DNA from: Bursaphelenchus xylophilus
Taxonomy: Eukaryota > Nematoda > Chromadorea > Rhabditida > Aphelenchoididae
DNA length: 64,000 nucleotides
Assembly (NCBI GenBank): GCA_904066235.2
Contig: CAJFCV020000004.1
Location: forward strand, 12,462,001 to 12,526,000
Direction of reading: 5' to 3'
Below the pieces are notes generated by a model. That model was given only the letters and a program-made list of their open reading frames with translations. It did no database searches and had not been told where the DNA came from. Below, in pieces: positions 35,725-47,077 of this stretch. The stretch's first letter is position 1. The number at the start of each line of letters is the position of its first letter. A program made the translations under genes and the position numbers.

Positions 35725-36186
35725 TTAGATGCGCTCCCATTTGTCATCATGATTTTTTTTAAGCCTCAAAAATCAAAAAAATATATCAAGTTTCTGCCAA
35801 CTGCTGGCCTAAAAATGCTTATCGAACTTTGCCATATTTAGGGTACTCTCAAAAGTCCAAAAAAGCTCAAAGAAAAATCTAGGCAAGTTTCGTTGAAAAG
35901 TCATTCCTCAGAAACGCGTTGCAAGTTTTCGACCCAATACCCCATGCCACGCGGCGAACGGAGTAAAGGAAGGCAGGTGGCCCGCAATCTAATCAGCCAT
36001 TTGTAAAATTGGAGGAAAGATTTAATAAGACTTGATTATATTATACTAGGCCCGAATGCAGCGTGGAATATCACGCTATAAAGGGAATTTCAAAACCTTA
36101 AAGTGCGATGTGTAGAAAAATGAGGGTTGTGAGGAACAGCAGAACTAAAAACTGATTAGTTGAACGGAAAGGCAAAGGTTAAAGCT

Positions 36187-36590
36187 CACAGGGGAAGTGG
36201 TCTAAATGCGACACCCAGATTTTAATACAATTTTGGACAATTTGAGACTATTTTTTCTTCCAGAAATTCGAGATTCTTAGCTCGCGCTGCGCAGAAACAA
36301 TCGAGATCTTTGGCCCAAAAGGTTGGTAAAAATACGGTGCTTTTATGCAAATTTTGGCACCAAAAGTTTCGTACTTGTCTCTAGAGTACGGTGTATTCTT
36401 CCCACAAAAAATCAATTTTTCCGCTAGGAAATGGCAGAGATATGGACAAAAAAAGTGTTTTCTCTCTGCCCGCACTCCGCATTTTGCTCACTCTCTCGCC
36501 ATGAGAGTGATTTATAGACCGTTGTTTTGAAAAGCACGAGTTAAAAAAGTACAAAATTTAAAAGCAAATCTAAGCGTCGCCCTTATACTG
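36187..36590. repeat. Family F MITE cut at its right end by a family D element
   Basis: The left terminus CAGGGGAAGTGGTCTAAATG is clear. The right end stops at AGCGTCGCCCTTATACTG and is followed directly by the GTCCTTCCGG terminus of the family D element. Confidence 0.65.
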
Positions 36591-37248
36591 GTCCTTCCGG
36601 AAAGTCCGCCAGACTCAAATTGGCGACATGATTGAGATCGAAACGGGCTGCTCCTCCAAACGATTCCACAGCCGCTTCTCAAAGATAACAACGGGACAAT
36701 CTCCCTTTGTATCCACACAAATAAACCCCACGAATAAAATGCCAACTATTTATCCACACAAAACCAATCACAATCAAAACCCACAAAAGCCAATGTCAAA
36801 GGTAATGTATCTGATCAATATCGGAACTCTGACGGCCAAACGCGCGCTCAGGTTCCTCCGTTCCTTCCTTCTATCCTCTTCACCTTCCAACCAACCCCTT
36901 CCCATTCTTCCTTCCGTCCACGTTGCTCTCTCACATTAGGCTGCTTGTTATCGTTGCGGGACCAATTGAGGATCCAGATGCGGCTGGCATCACACGCCCC
37001 TCCCATATGTTGACGGCGTCCTCGACGTCACGTTGAGTTGACGTTGCTCGGTGCTGATTGCCACTGGCTTGATTTGACTTGAACTGGTTTGACCGGGCTC
37101 GAACTGGCGGTAAGAAAACAAAAGCTTCCTTTGCACTGTGCAATTTTTGCTTTTTGCACCGTCCAAATGGCTTTTTAGGCCGTCGCTCGCACCGTGATTT
37201 TTACAGTGCAAGCGCCAAAAAATCAGCCCAGCGACTTTCCGAAAGGAC
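36591..37248. mobile_element. Family D element, long version with internal cargo
   Basis: Termini GTCCTTCCGGAAAGTCC and GCGACTTTCCGAAAGGAC match the 317-bp hairpin at 22612. The right arm keeps the CTTTGCACTGTGCAATTTTT block. The middle 450 bp is unlike the short copy and contains a 57-codon open stretch from 36628 ending near GTAATG. It may be a longer parent or may have captured host DNA. Confidence 0.6.
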
Positions 37249-37258
37249 TAGTAGCAGT

Positions 37259-37404
37259 TCCCTTTTCAGGCCATTTTAGAGGCCATCAACATTTTTGTAA
37301 TCAAGGATGCATACACCGAAATCCGATGGAACCTCATCTGCAAAGATCACTGCATGAAAAAAATCTATATAGCGCCGCGAAACTCTTTTCACAAAAGCCA
37401 ATAA
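37259..37404 (+). other. Orphan terminal exon of unknown gene
   Basis: After CCTTTTCAG an open frame of 47 codons (A-I-L-E-A-I-N-I-F-V-I-K-D-A-Y-T) runs to TAA, with AATAAA overlapping the stop. Composition is protein-like. No upstream exon was found, because a family D element starts just 10 bp before the acceptor. Could be a gene tail cut off by the insertion, or chance. Confidence 0.3.
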
Positions 37405-37777
37405 AACCAAAAATTCGAAATAATCACCATAATTTTAATTTGAGTTGTTCCTCCCTTCGCCAAACCGCTTTTTGATTTTTTCTGACGTCAAAAGTCGCAA
37501 AAAGTCTCCACCTCTGGAAATCAATAACCCACTCGGCGCGAAGCCGACCCCAGTTGCACGCTCATCCGGCTCAGAGTGCAATTTTTAATAAGGCCGATGG
37601 AATTGGCGACGAAAAACATCCGGGCGCCGGCCCTGCGGCCCCATGTATAATACGCGGGGATCCGAAGGCGGTTGACGTTCAAAATAACCTGAGGGCTTTT
37701 TGGGTTAATCAAATTGCTGGGGGCTGAGAAGAAGGGAGGGCATTTATTTAATTCGCCGGGATAAGTTTATTTTTGGA

Positions 37778-38000
37778 GTCGATGCGGACGAGCCGTGTAA
37801 TCTGCGAGGCCGTTGCTTCGTTTCCAGGGATCAGAAGACGGCGGCACACATCCTCTTCTTGGAGGCCCGTTCAGCATCGTTTGAATTGCGTTTTTTGCGG
37901 CGCGCGGAGCGAAATGTCAAAAAAAAAAGTTTTGGCTCTATCTTGGCGGAGAATGAAAAACGCGAGTTCGACTTTTCAGCAATTACTCTGTGGTCTTTAC
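37778..38000 (+). repeat. Duplicated block, copy 1 (inverted partner at 43765-43987)
   Basis: About 220 bp of clear similarity (roughly three quarters identical by eye) to the minus strand of 43765-43987. The shared core is GCGGACGAGCCGTGTAATCT. An open frame (D-A-D-E-P-C-N-L-R-G-R-C-F-V-S-R-D) is conserved in both, followed by a shared TTTTGGCTCTATC stretch. Unrecognised. It may be a decayed gene fragment or repeat. Confidence 0.6.
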
Positions 38001-39214
38001 AGACGACCAGGACAAAATTTGATGAATATCTGAGCTCCTCAAGTGCCAAAATTTCGCAACGTTTTACAAGGTCTCGTTGTACGGGACGTGGTGTTTTTGG
38101 CCTAATATTAACTTTTGGTGCTATGAAATTGTTCGTCATGAACAAGCTACTTTGTATCGAAATTTATTACCTGTACTTTCAAGCCAATTGAATCCACATT
38201 TGGCGAAAATAAAGATCATTCACTCGAAAAAAACACATGCTGTTTTATGCGATATTTATTAAACTTGGACTTGGTATTACATGAGAAGTGAGAGGTATTA
38301 GAATAAAGGTTATTTATGAGATTTCAGTCAGAAAAAAATACTACTGAGTTACTTGACAAAACGGAAATTGACTGGACGAGGAGACAGAAAAACAAGAAAC
38401 GCAAATCACTCAAAAAAGCAGATAAAACGTGAAAAAAACAGCGGTATTTACTGTTATCTATGAGATAAGAAGGCTGCTAAAAGTCAAAGGCATAATCAAA
38501 AGTTATAATGATAAAAACAAAAGGAATAAAATGATAAAATGACGCCTAGCGCCGATGCCTGCACCGTGCACAAGCAATTACAACTACAGAATGTGCCAAC
38601 CGGACCTGCAACGTTTATTTTGCCAATAACTTGGGAAATAAAGGGCCAAAATTTATAAAAACCATATTTTTTTGGATCTACAAGATTTACAGTTTTTTTC
38701 ACATAAGTTTTTATCACAAAATCCCCTCAGGGCTTCCTTGAAATCAAGATTTTTCATTAAACTTGTCAAATTTTCGTTTCAAGGTTACTTTTGAGATGAT
38801 ATAAACGTATTCATCTCAAAAGTAAAGTTGAAATGAGAATTTGACAAGTTTAGTGAAAAATCTTGATTTCAAAGAGGTCCAAAGGATACTTTACGATAAA
38901 AACTTATGTGAAAAAAACTGAAAATCTTGTAGATCCAAAAAATATGACTTTTTATAAATTTTGGCCCATTATTTCTCAAGTTATCACCAAAATAAACCTT
39001 GCACGTCCGCACTCTGTACTATTTTGTCCAAAGCAAATATACAATCAAATAAATCGTCGATGCAATCCCAAAATAGGACATAAACTATCTTCGAAAAAAA
39101 CGCAACGCCTCAACTTGCAGATGAATCCCTCAGTTTCTAGTTTTTAAATAAATTTGTACCATTTCCCACTGATCCTCTTCTACATTTTCATCGACGATTC
39201 GACCAGGAAATTCT
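38001..39214. other. 3' flank of forkhead gene with a family B MITE
   Basis: Besides the family B hairpin (38588-39022), this is AT-rich sequence with no gene seen. The forkhead 3' end lies at its right border. Confidence 0.5.
38588..39022. repeat. Family B hairpin MITE, copy 2
   Basis: Arms begin GGACCTGCAACGTTTATTTT on the left and AAAATAAACCTTGCACGTCC on the right. The inner arms carry CTTGAAATCAAGATTTTTCA against its complement, the block shared with 10868-11216. About 435 bp, no ORF. Confidence 0.75.
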
Positions 39215-41615
39215 CTATGGTAAACCAGGAGTAGTTTTCTTTTTGGTGAGAGTTGACCGCACTGCTGCGCCATACGGGGTTTGCCGAACCTTGACCAAAT
39301 GTCTGGGCCGTTGAATCGGACCCACCCCGGTGACTCGTTGAAGTTTGTGATCGCTCGAGTAGGCCGGTTGATACTTGTAGACCGACACTCTTCTCATCGG
39401 CGGGACATTTTCCGTGTCTTCCTGATAGTAGGACGGTCCCGGCTGGCGGATGTAGACTCTGGATGGGCCCGGCTGAGGGCTGGATCGGACAATAATTGAG
39501 GCTGACTGATGTTGGATGGTGCGAGAAGGGCCGGGAAGTGGCTTCTGCTCCGTTTTCGGCAAATCCTGAGGTTCTTCTTCCTTGACCTGCACGGGCTGTT
39601 CGTTTTGAGGCTCTTGCTTGATCTCTTCCTCCTGTTTCACTTCAAGTTCCACCTTTTTCTCAACTTCACTTGCTTCTTCCGGCTCATCCTTCACTTTCGT
39701 TTCGTCCTGAGTCTGAATTTGCTTTGGGAGAGCGGTTTGAATGGGCCTTGGGTTGTGCTGAACAATCGCGTCTTCCGAGGAAGTCAGACTAATATTTGAT
39801 TGGTTTTGCGGCTGAGTGTATCTGGTATAGACTGGATGCGCCATTCGGAACTGGGCGTAGCTCGACGGCGCCGTTCTTGGCTGAATTCTTTCTTCAGACG
39901 TTCGAGGAGACAGAGCCTGGTCTTCCTCCTCATGTGAATTGTCCAACGGATGAGTTGTGGCCTGTTTTTTGCGCTCCAACAGGCTCTCCAAGGTCCTGGC
40001 GGCTCTTTGATGGGCTGATTGGGCTTGAACTTGCGCCGGAGAGAGGTAAGTCCCATGCGAAGTGCTCGGCTGCATGTGATACTGCGGGTCGAGGGCCGAA
40101 GTCGTCCGAATCGTGGATGGCAGTGGATCTGTTATTGTTTGGGCTGAAATCGAAGAACAATATAATCTACGAAGCAACTAAATTTTCATCTGATTTTTCA
40201 AAACTAACCTTGCGGGTCGAATGGCTCCACATTCTCCATGAAATTCATGTCCTCCGGCTCGTAATGAGCCATTTCTTCCATCGGATACTCCTGATGATAG
40301 GAAGGCTTCTCAACATAGCGATAATCGTCGGCTCGCGGAAGATCCGTCCGTATCACGACGACCTTGGGTTCGAGCAGTCGCTTCCGTGGCCGCTGCTCGG
40401 CCGGAGCGTCCGTGTATTGGATGTGCGGCGCCGGCATTCCCATCCTCCCTTCAATTATCGGCTCCAAATCGGATGGAGTAATCATGGCCAAGCCGATGGT
40501 GGAGGAACTCCGCTCTCTCCATTTCTGAATCTCGGCCTCCATTTTCTCGCCTTTGGTGGGGTTCATTCGCCAGAGACATGACTTCCGACCTTGTGCATCC
40601 GCAACCTCCACTTCCACCTTTTCGAAGCACTTGTTGAGGGAAAGATTGTGCCGAACGGAGTTCTTCCAGCCCGAGGGAGCTTCGCGGAAGAATGGGAAAT
40701 GATGGCTAAAGGAGAAAACATCAAGAAAGTTCGAAAAAGTCGAAAAATTTCGAAAATTTCGAAAAATCGAATAAATCTATATTACACTTGAAAACTCACC
40801 AAAGAAAACGATAAATCTCGGAGACTGTGAGCTCCCCATCCTCGGCATTCCTCAACGCCAGCCCGATAAGGCATGAGTATGAAAAGTTGGGCTTCTTGTA
40901 GCCGTTTGCGGTCTTATACTCGTCAATCGGCCGTCTTGTCAACGGCTGCTTGATCTTTTTCTTCGGCCGCTTGACTACCTCTACTGGAACGTCGTCAAAG
41001 GAACCGTCGACCCTCGCCGCATCTTCCGAGACATCCACTCGAGCCGTATACCAATCTTTGGAGTCGACAAATTGCGCCGGCTCGTCCACATTCTCGATGT
41101 ATTGATTTAGGCCGGAGAAATCGTCGTGGCCAAAAGCTTGGAATTGATCTGCGTGGTATTGGTCGAGCGAGAGGTTCTCATTCCCCAGAACGTCCTGAAA
41201 AACGTAGATTAAAGTTGATAACCAACAATTTCGAGAAGAATTTCCAAAAAAACCTCAAAATACTGTACCGAGGTAAACGGGTCCACAAGATTCAACCAGT
41301 CGTATTCCTCGGTCTCATGCTTCACCTCATGAGACTCGTCGGGGTAGAGACGCGGCAATGACAGCTGATCCGAGTCGTCCTCTTCATACTCATACCTATA
41401 ATTATATTATCCATGGAGGCTCTCAACGAGTGAAAAAAATGCCAATTTTTGAAGAAAATCTGATTGATCAATGTAAAAACAAGTCAAAGAAGGTGTGTTC
41501 TACTCATTCGAAAGAAAATGAACATCAAAATTTTAAAAAATCTTAGGTAAATCGAGAATTTTCGCCAGCCAGCTATATCAAATATTCCATAAGAAAAAAA
41601 CACTTACCGAATCAT
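39215..41615 (-). CDS. Forkhead transcription factor, FOXN1/4-like
   Basis: Exons 41608-41615, 41254-41395, 40800-41194, 40209-40705 and 39215-40143 give 656 residues. A donor 15 bp earlier in exon 2 (41269) would give 651, also in frame. The forkhead domain spans about residues 149-240: K-P-N-F-S-Y-S, then [14 protein letters not shown], and helix 3 [19 protein letters not shown]. The C-L-W-R-M-N-P-T-K wing is characteristic of the FOXN1/FOXN4 branch. In C. elegans FKH-8, a ciliated-neuron regulator, is the FOXN-like candidate, but orthology is not proved. The 300-residue C-terminal region is low complexity, rich in Pro/Gln and Glu/Lys, and probably a transactivation segment. The first exon codes only M-I-R. 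Confidence 0.88.
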
Positions 41616-43764
41616 GTCTCCGACGAATGTAGATCACAACCTTCCTGGATTATGACCTCCCGACCTCCCCAAATTGGTCTCCAGTTTTGGCGCAAAAAAA
41701 AAATCAGTTCGAGAGAGCCCTGCAAATGCATAAAATTTGACGTTTTTTCTCCATAATCGCGCGATGTTGTAAAAAATACGGAGATTGCGGGATCGACGAT
41801 TCGTTTTACGATCCCAGATGGCCAGATGAGACAATTTTCAAGGATTTATACGAGAGGAATCCGAGGAGGCGGATCAAATTATATTATACTAGACATCTGA
41901 TCGAAAAGTTATTATAAAAATGTTGTGGATGAGAGTTAGTTGTGGTGGGTGTTACGCAAGCTTAGGAGAGCCAAACAAAAGATAAATTTTGAGGATTCGA
42001 ATTGAAATCGTCAAGAAAAAACGTGTCGTAAAACATGATGATCATCCAGCTAGCACCTCAAATAAATCATCAAATATTTTCAAGATCTGCGATTTTTGTT
42101 CAAAAAATCAGGCTGGAAAATGTTCAACGAACCTTCTAGAGTCTCTGCATCCCCCAAGTTAATCCGCACATAGTCCCCATTACAGCGCATTAGCCCTTTT
42201 TTTAAGTCGAAAGTGAAAATGGAAGGGATTCGAACTGCGCAGTTCCCGCTCGTCACTGCGCCGGCCGCGCGAGGACACACGAAAAGTAGTCGACGGAGTA
42301 AAAGACGGACCACTGGTGCGTACAGTTCGGGTCCGATCGGCCTTGGCTCCGAGGTCGGTGCGGGGATTTTGGCGCCAAAAAACGACCCAATGGCTCGGGG
42401 TGGGCGCAGAGGGCGAGGCGAAGAAGGAGAGGAATCGCGATAAAGACAGTGGCGAGAGAGCTGGTAAGGAATCGGTAGAGAAGATGAGAAGTGCCGAGCA
42501 TGTGATGGGCAGGAGAAAGGGAAGATCTCGTCAGATCCGGAGGGGATACCGTAACCTTTGGAAAAAATGATTACAAATGAAAATTTGACAAAGATCTCAT
42601 AATAAGAAGCTTTTGATTTTCTTTAAATTTCGGCCATACATTCCTGATAGTCTATAAAAATACCACTGAAAATCTTGGCTAGCCATTTACAGAGTCAGCT
42701 GAGATATTTAACGATCAATGCAGTCAAGATATCTCGAGTATCTTCTATGCCAAAACTCTTGTTGAAAGGCAAAAACCGGAGGTAAAAAAAGTGATTCAGC
42801 CCAAATGACCTTTAACCCAGCGCTGCCACGGTCAGTTGAGGTAGTTCCAAGATGTTTATTAGACACACACACCGTCCGTTCGCACCTCCTTTTCTCATTA
42901 TGGACGAGGGCCGACCGATTGAGTAATCGAACTGAAGAGAAGAGAGATCTGCCAGGACGAGGAGAGACATCAGAGGTGGGAGCAAATAATAGCGAACGAA
43001 TGGCCTCGAGTAACGATTACGCCGATAAGGAGTCTAGTACAAAGACCCTCGAACCAGGACGAGAAGTTTTTTTTGGGCGACCTTCAAAGGATGGATGGAT
43101 GATTGAAGGAAAAAAGGTTACGTAAACTTTTTTGGCACGCAGAAGGTATAACGTAGTAGGAAGTTTGAAATTGGGATCAAAATGCATAATTGAAATGAAG
43201 AATGTAAGCAAGACGTCGAGAAGAAAATATGGGCAAATAAGCAGTTTGCTCGTCAAAGATGACAGGTGTCTAATGGCTAGCTTTTCATCTACGGGCTAGC
43301 TAACAAAGCAAAACGTTGAGGAAATAAAGTTCGACAAACCATGGACCAATTGAGGCGAGCGAGGGCATATGCAAGATTTGCCACCCATTTTGCAGATACC
43401 AATGAGATTTTTAGGTTGGCTGTGGGCGGAAAATTGACGATTAATTGTGATCCAACTTTCATCTAACGCCAAGTAAAAGTTGAACAAGTTTTGGATAAAA
43501 AGATGTGTTTTTTTGGCAAATAGTGATTATTTTTGCCAAATATGGAGATATGGGAGATTACAATTGGTTTTGGAAAGAACTATCGTACAATGAAATCCGC
43601 CTATAACAAACAAACTGAGAGGTTTCAAAAGTAAATTTTTGGCCTAAACCTTTGCACAACGAAACCTTTCTACAACAAACACAGTTTTTTGATCCAATGC
43701 GATTCACTGTACAGAGGGTTGGCTGTCACAATCTTTGTAACGAGAGAAATTGCAGGAGAAAATG

Positions 43765-43987
43765 TGGGTGGATCACATGATAAATGCTGAAAATTTGAAC
43801 TCGCGCTTTGCTTTCTCAGTAGCGATAGAGCCAAAATTATTTTTTTTACATTTCACTCCCCGAGCCATAAAATGCGCAGTTCAAAAATAGCTGAACGGGC
43901 CATCCAAGAACATATGGCTCCCGCCGTCCTCGGATCTCTGGAAACGAAGCAAAGGTCCCACAGATTACACGGCTCGTCCGCAGCGAC
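43765..43987 (-). repeat. Duplicated block, copy 2 (inverted relative to 37778-38000)
   Basis: On the minus strand it keeps GCGGACGAGCCGTGTAATCT and the same open frame (A-A-D-E-P-C-N-L-W-D-L-C-F-V-S-R-D), then TTTTGGCTCTATC. The two blocks are in opposite orientation either side of the forkhead gene. Confidence 0.6.
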
Positions 43988-44509
43988 TTCTACTACATTT
44001 CTTGAATGCTCTCGTCCGTCAAAATCAACGAATACGTTCTCCGATTTCCCATACAAGAACAAAGGTTTGATGAGAATTTTAAATTTCTTGCTTTGGAGTT
44101 CACGGCGAAAGGAAAATGCCGGCTCTTAATTTGTCTTCTCAACGACTTTCGTCCCGGATTACCTCTGGGAAAACGGCACGCAATGCCTGCGGGTGATCTA
44201 CGATGACTTGCGGAAATCAAAGACATGGGAATTTCAAGTGGAGGTTGCAGGAGCAAGTGTTTTCAGTGCCGAGTAATGAATCCTTTCATGCCAAAATTTG
44301 TAAAAAAATTTAAATTTTGGTTATATATTATAATAATTTCGACCGCCCGGCTCTTCAGATCAGCGGCAGTATGGGTCAATGGAAAAAATTACTAGGTGTA
44401 GGGTAGGTGGAGAGCCAGAACAAAGTTGTGGGAGGTGCTTACGAGGCCTGGCCAGCCGTTGGAAGTCTGAACAAGAGGCTATGAGGAGACTTGGCGCGGA
44501 CTTACAATA

Positions 44510-45809
44510 CAGGGTGATTCAAAAAAAATGGACACTTTTCTTTCTTCGATTTTTCTTGGCTTTGAATGTTTCTCGGGAAAAGGTACACATGGCATGAAAC
44601 TACTACGTTATGTGTACATGTTCATTCCAAAAATAGCTCACTAGCTGCAAAAGTTGCCGACATATGGTTGCTTAAAAATTGCCGGGTCAGCGCACCCATT
44701 CCCGCGGCGAAATTTAAAAAGTTTCCGTTCCTAAATGTCTTAAGGGTGTAACAGAGACGTTCTGGGCGGCCTGAGCGAAACACAGACGTCTATTCTCTAG
44801 GATATTATAAGGATTTAATCCAGTTCTTTCGGACAATCAAAAACCAGGGGCCAAAAGTTAGGCTACCAGCCAGGAAAAATCAACCCTCATTTGGGTGCTC
44901 TTTGAAAAACAATGATCTGCCGAACGTGGTCAAAGTTTTAGAACCAATTCCATTTATACCACGTTTACTGCTCTATTGTGAGTATATTAAACGCATTTTT
45001 AACAATAGCACCCTTCAGTTGGCAAAACTCCAAGCAAAATTTCGACTTTTTTGACTTTTTGATGGGTCATCGCAATGATACTTGGATTCTGAAGGCTAGG
45101 TTTGTTCAAATTAATGGAGACCAATTTAAAATTTAAGAACGGACTTATATCACTATCGTATAAATGCAGCCTGTCGTAGTTGTGCGGCTTGTTGAAGAAC
45201 GCCAACAAAAAAGTAAAATTTTTCTGGTCAAAAAATATCGGCGTCTCTGGGTATAGCCGGCTAAAGTTTTATAAGCCCAGTACATGGCTAATGCAATCTA
45301 CAATCAAATCAACTGCTGACCCGTGTAAAACAATGTTAGATGTCTTACAGGAATCACTTTTTGCCGTTATTAGCACAAGCCAAGCCGCCCTGCTAAGTTT
45401 TCAAGCCCGATCATCCCAAAAATCCAGAACTATGTGGATGGGTCTCTTGTGGATCACGTTGCGAATTGCTGGAGCGTTATTAATAGAATAATGTCAGCGT
45501 TTTCGCTTCTCTAGATTCCCCTTAGTATCTTAATAAACAGTCAACACGCAGTTTTTAGCTGGCTCTAAGAATTCAGGCCGTTAAAGATTTTTGGACCTAC
45601 AAAATTTTTGGAAAATTTGGTCAGAATATGGGCTGACCTAGTGTTTTGGCTCGTACAAGCCGTTCAGCAAAAATATTTTAAAAATTGAAATAGGTGTCAT
45701 GAAGCAGGATCGTTCACGATTGTAAGACTATTTTTCTTTCCACCGACTACGGTATTCGTGGTGGGATACACCAACTTCAAAAGTTGTCCATTTTTTTTGA
45801 ATCACCCTG
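44510..45809. mobile_element. Mariner-like element, decayed
   Basis: 1300 bp between CAGGGTGATTCAAAAAAAAT and its inverted partner, with TA on both sides (44508-44509, 45810-45811). Size and ends fit a mariner-type transposon. The interior has no long ORF on either strand, and I could not identify the catalytic D,D34D triad, so the transposase is dead or highly diverged. Confidence 0.7.
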
Positions 45810-46060
45810 TACATGACCTTGTTTTCTCATTTTAGCTATTGTTAACATCCGTTTTCTTGACCTTGAGCTTAAAGCTATAAAAAAACGATGTCAAAAAGTA
45901 TTGCCATCCCGAATTCCGAGTGACCCAAAAATTCGCAGCTACAAACTTAAATCTGTGCTGACAATGAGTTTTGTAGAGGTTTGAGCACTTTGATAAAGCT
46001 ATATAAACTTATTTTATTGTTCTTTACACTTTTGTCATCCAAAATATAATATACATACAG

Positions 46061-47077
46061 TTACACAAACATTGGCTGCTCGTTGGGCCTCAGCTGACTT
46101 AACGTCGGCGCTGCGCTCAAATCACTGTCCAGACGAATATAAGGAGAACAAATTTGGCTTAGATCGCAATAAAACACCGGGACCATCTTGAGTTTGCCCG
46201 AGGAAACACACGCAACATTGGCATTTGTGGGAACTAATTGCAAGTTACTGGTTCGGGGCTGAGTATTTTGAAAGTTTTGAAAGTTAACAAATTCAAGGAG
46301 TGGCTGAGACTCCGTTGAATTGCTGGCATTACTCATGAGATCCGCGAAAGGGTTGTGAGAGCAAGAGTCTTGAGAGAAACATTCCAGGTTAGTCGTTGAA
46401 GTGGGCAAAAAGATTGGGAACTTCGCGTCGCAAAATAGCGACGTCGTTGAGGCGGTGCTGGAATTTGGGGCATACTGAAGTGAAGACTCGGCTTCTTGTC
46501 GCTCTTTTTGAAGTCGCTTCAATTTCAGACGACGAATGGTCTCGCGGATGCGCTTACGGTAGCGGTCGACAAAAAGGCACTGAAAAGAAGTTTGATTAGA
46601 AGAATCTACATGGAAAAAGAGAGTAACCGTAAAATATCAGTCTGTTGGGAAAATAATGAGCACTCTATGGCATTGAAAGTCGTGGAGAAAATGAATTGTG
46701 TCGCGGCAAAATCAAATTGCTTTTTAATTCAAAAACGCGGTTGGCGTAGCGGCATTGTGCTCATCATTTTCCCGACAGAATGATAAACAGAGTCAAGATG
46801 TTCAGCGCCTTAAGATAATACCTTTACAGGCGTCGTAGAGGCTCTATTATGTCGTTTAATTGCCACTAGTTACTATATTATCTCACAGCGACATTGGGCT
46901 CATTATTTTCCCGACAGACTGATAGTAAGAATTGAAAATTTATCCCACCTTTTTGCAAGGACACTCCATAAATGGGCAGTGATTCTGATGGTTTTTATAT
47001 TGCGCTTCCACTCCGTGCTGACGACACTTTCCGCACATTTTCACAATCGGCTTCTTTGGAGACTCCATGCCGTTCAT
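46061..47077 (-). CDS. DM-domain (doublesex/MAB-3 related) transcription factor
   Basis: Two exons, 46949-47077 and 46061-46579, join in phase 0 to 215 residues. The DM domain occupies residues 15-65: C15, C18, H21/H30, C34, C39, C41 and C44 form the intertwined zinc sites (C-G-K-C-R-Q-H-G, then H-C-P-F-M-E-C-P-C-K-K-C). The basic recognition tail V-D-R-Y-R-K-R-I-R-E-T follows. The intron falls inside the domain. DM proteins bind the DNA minor groove and direct sexual and neural differentiation; nematodes have about ten, and which one this is cannot be told here. The rest is Ser/Asn/Gln-rich with no known domain. A Met at 47068 is an alternative start. Minus-strand AATAAA is at 46013-46018. 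The intron contains a family E MITE and a second family E end at about 46896-46925. Confidence 0.9.
46635..46785. mobile_element. Family E MITE, copy in intron of the DM-domain gene
   Basis: 151 bp. The left end TATCAGTCTGTTGGGAAAAT and right end TCATTTTCCCGACAGAATGA are inverted repeats, with interior AAAATGAATTGTGTCGCGGC as in the copy at 30002. Starts 56 bp from the exon 2 acceptor. Confidence 0.85.

Larger units (their letters stand above)
32343..37258. other. Repeat-rich intergenic region upstream of the GPCR gene
   Basis: Includes the GPCR promoter, family F copies or fragments (34198-34590, 35276-35724, 36187-36590) and a family D element (36591-37248). Between 32400 and 34190 I see only AT-rich sequence with short chance ORFs. 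One minus-strand open stretch at 33787-34002 has protein-like composition but no recognised motif. Confidence 0.5.
41616..46060. other. Intergenic region between forkhead and DM-domain genes
   Basis: Begins with the forkhead promoter. Notable: a tRNA-like minus-strand patch at about 42220-42290, family F-like debris at 42590-42740, the inverted duplicated block (43765-43987), a short open frame at 44118-44276 of protein-like composition, and a mariner-like element (44510-45809). No confident gene. Confidence 0.5.

Noticed and set aside
42220..42290. tRNA-like patch on the minus strand (GGCGCAGTG ... GTTCGAATCCC)
   Set aside because: A and B boxes are too close together for a tRNA and no cloverleaf forms; at most a SINE or tRNA remnant.
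42253..42501. Minus-strand ORF with an apparent signal peptide
   Set aside because: Overlaps the tRNA-like patch and GC-rich low-complexity sequence; the plus-strand frame is equally open, suggesting chance.
44118..44276. Plus-strand open frame (L-W-E-N-G-T-Q-C-L-R-V-I-Y-D-D-L)
   Set aside because: Looks coding, but no start, splice partner or homologue is visible and it lies in duplicated sequence.
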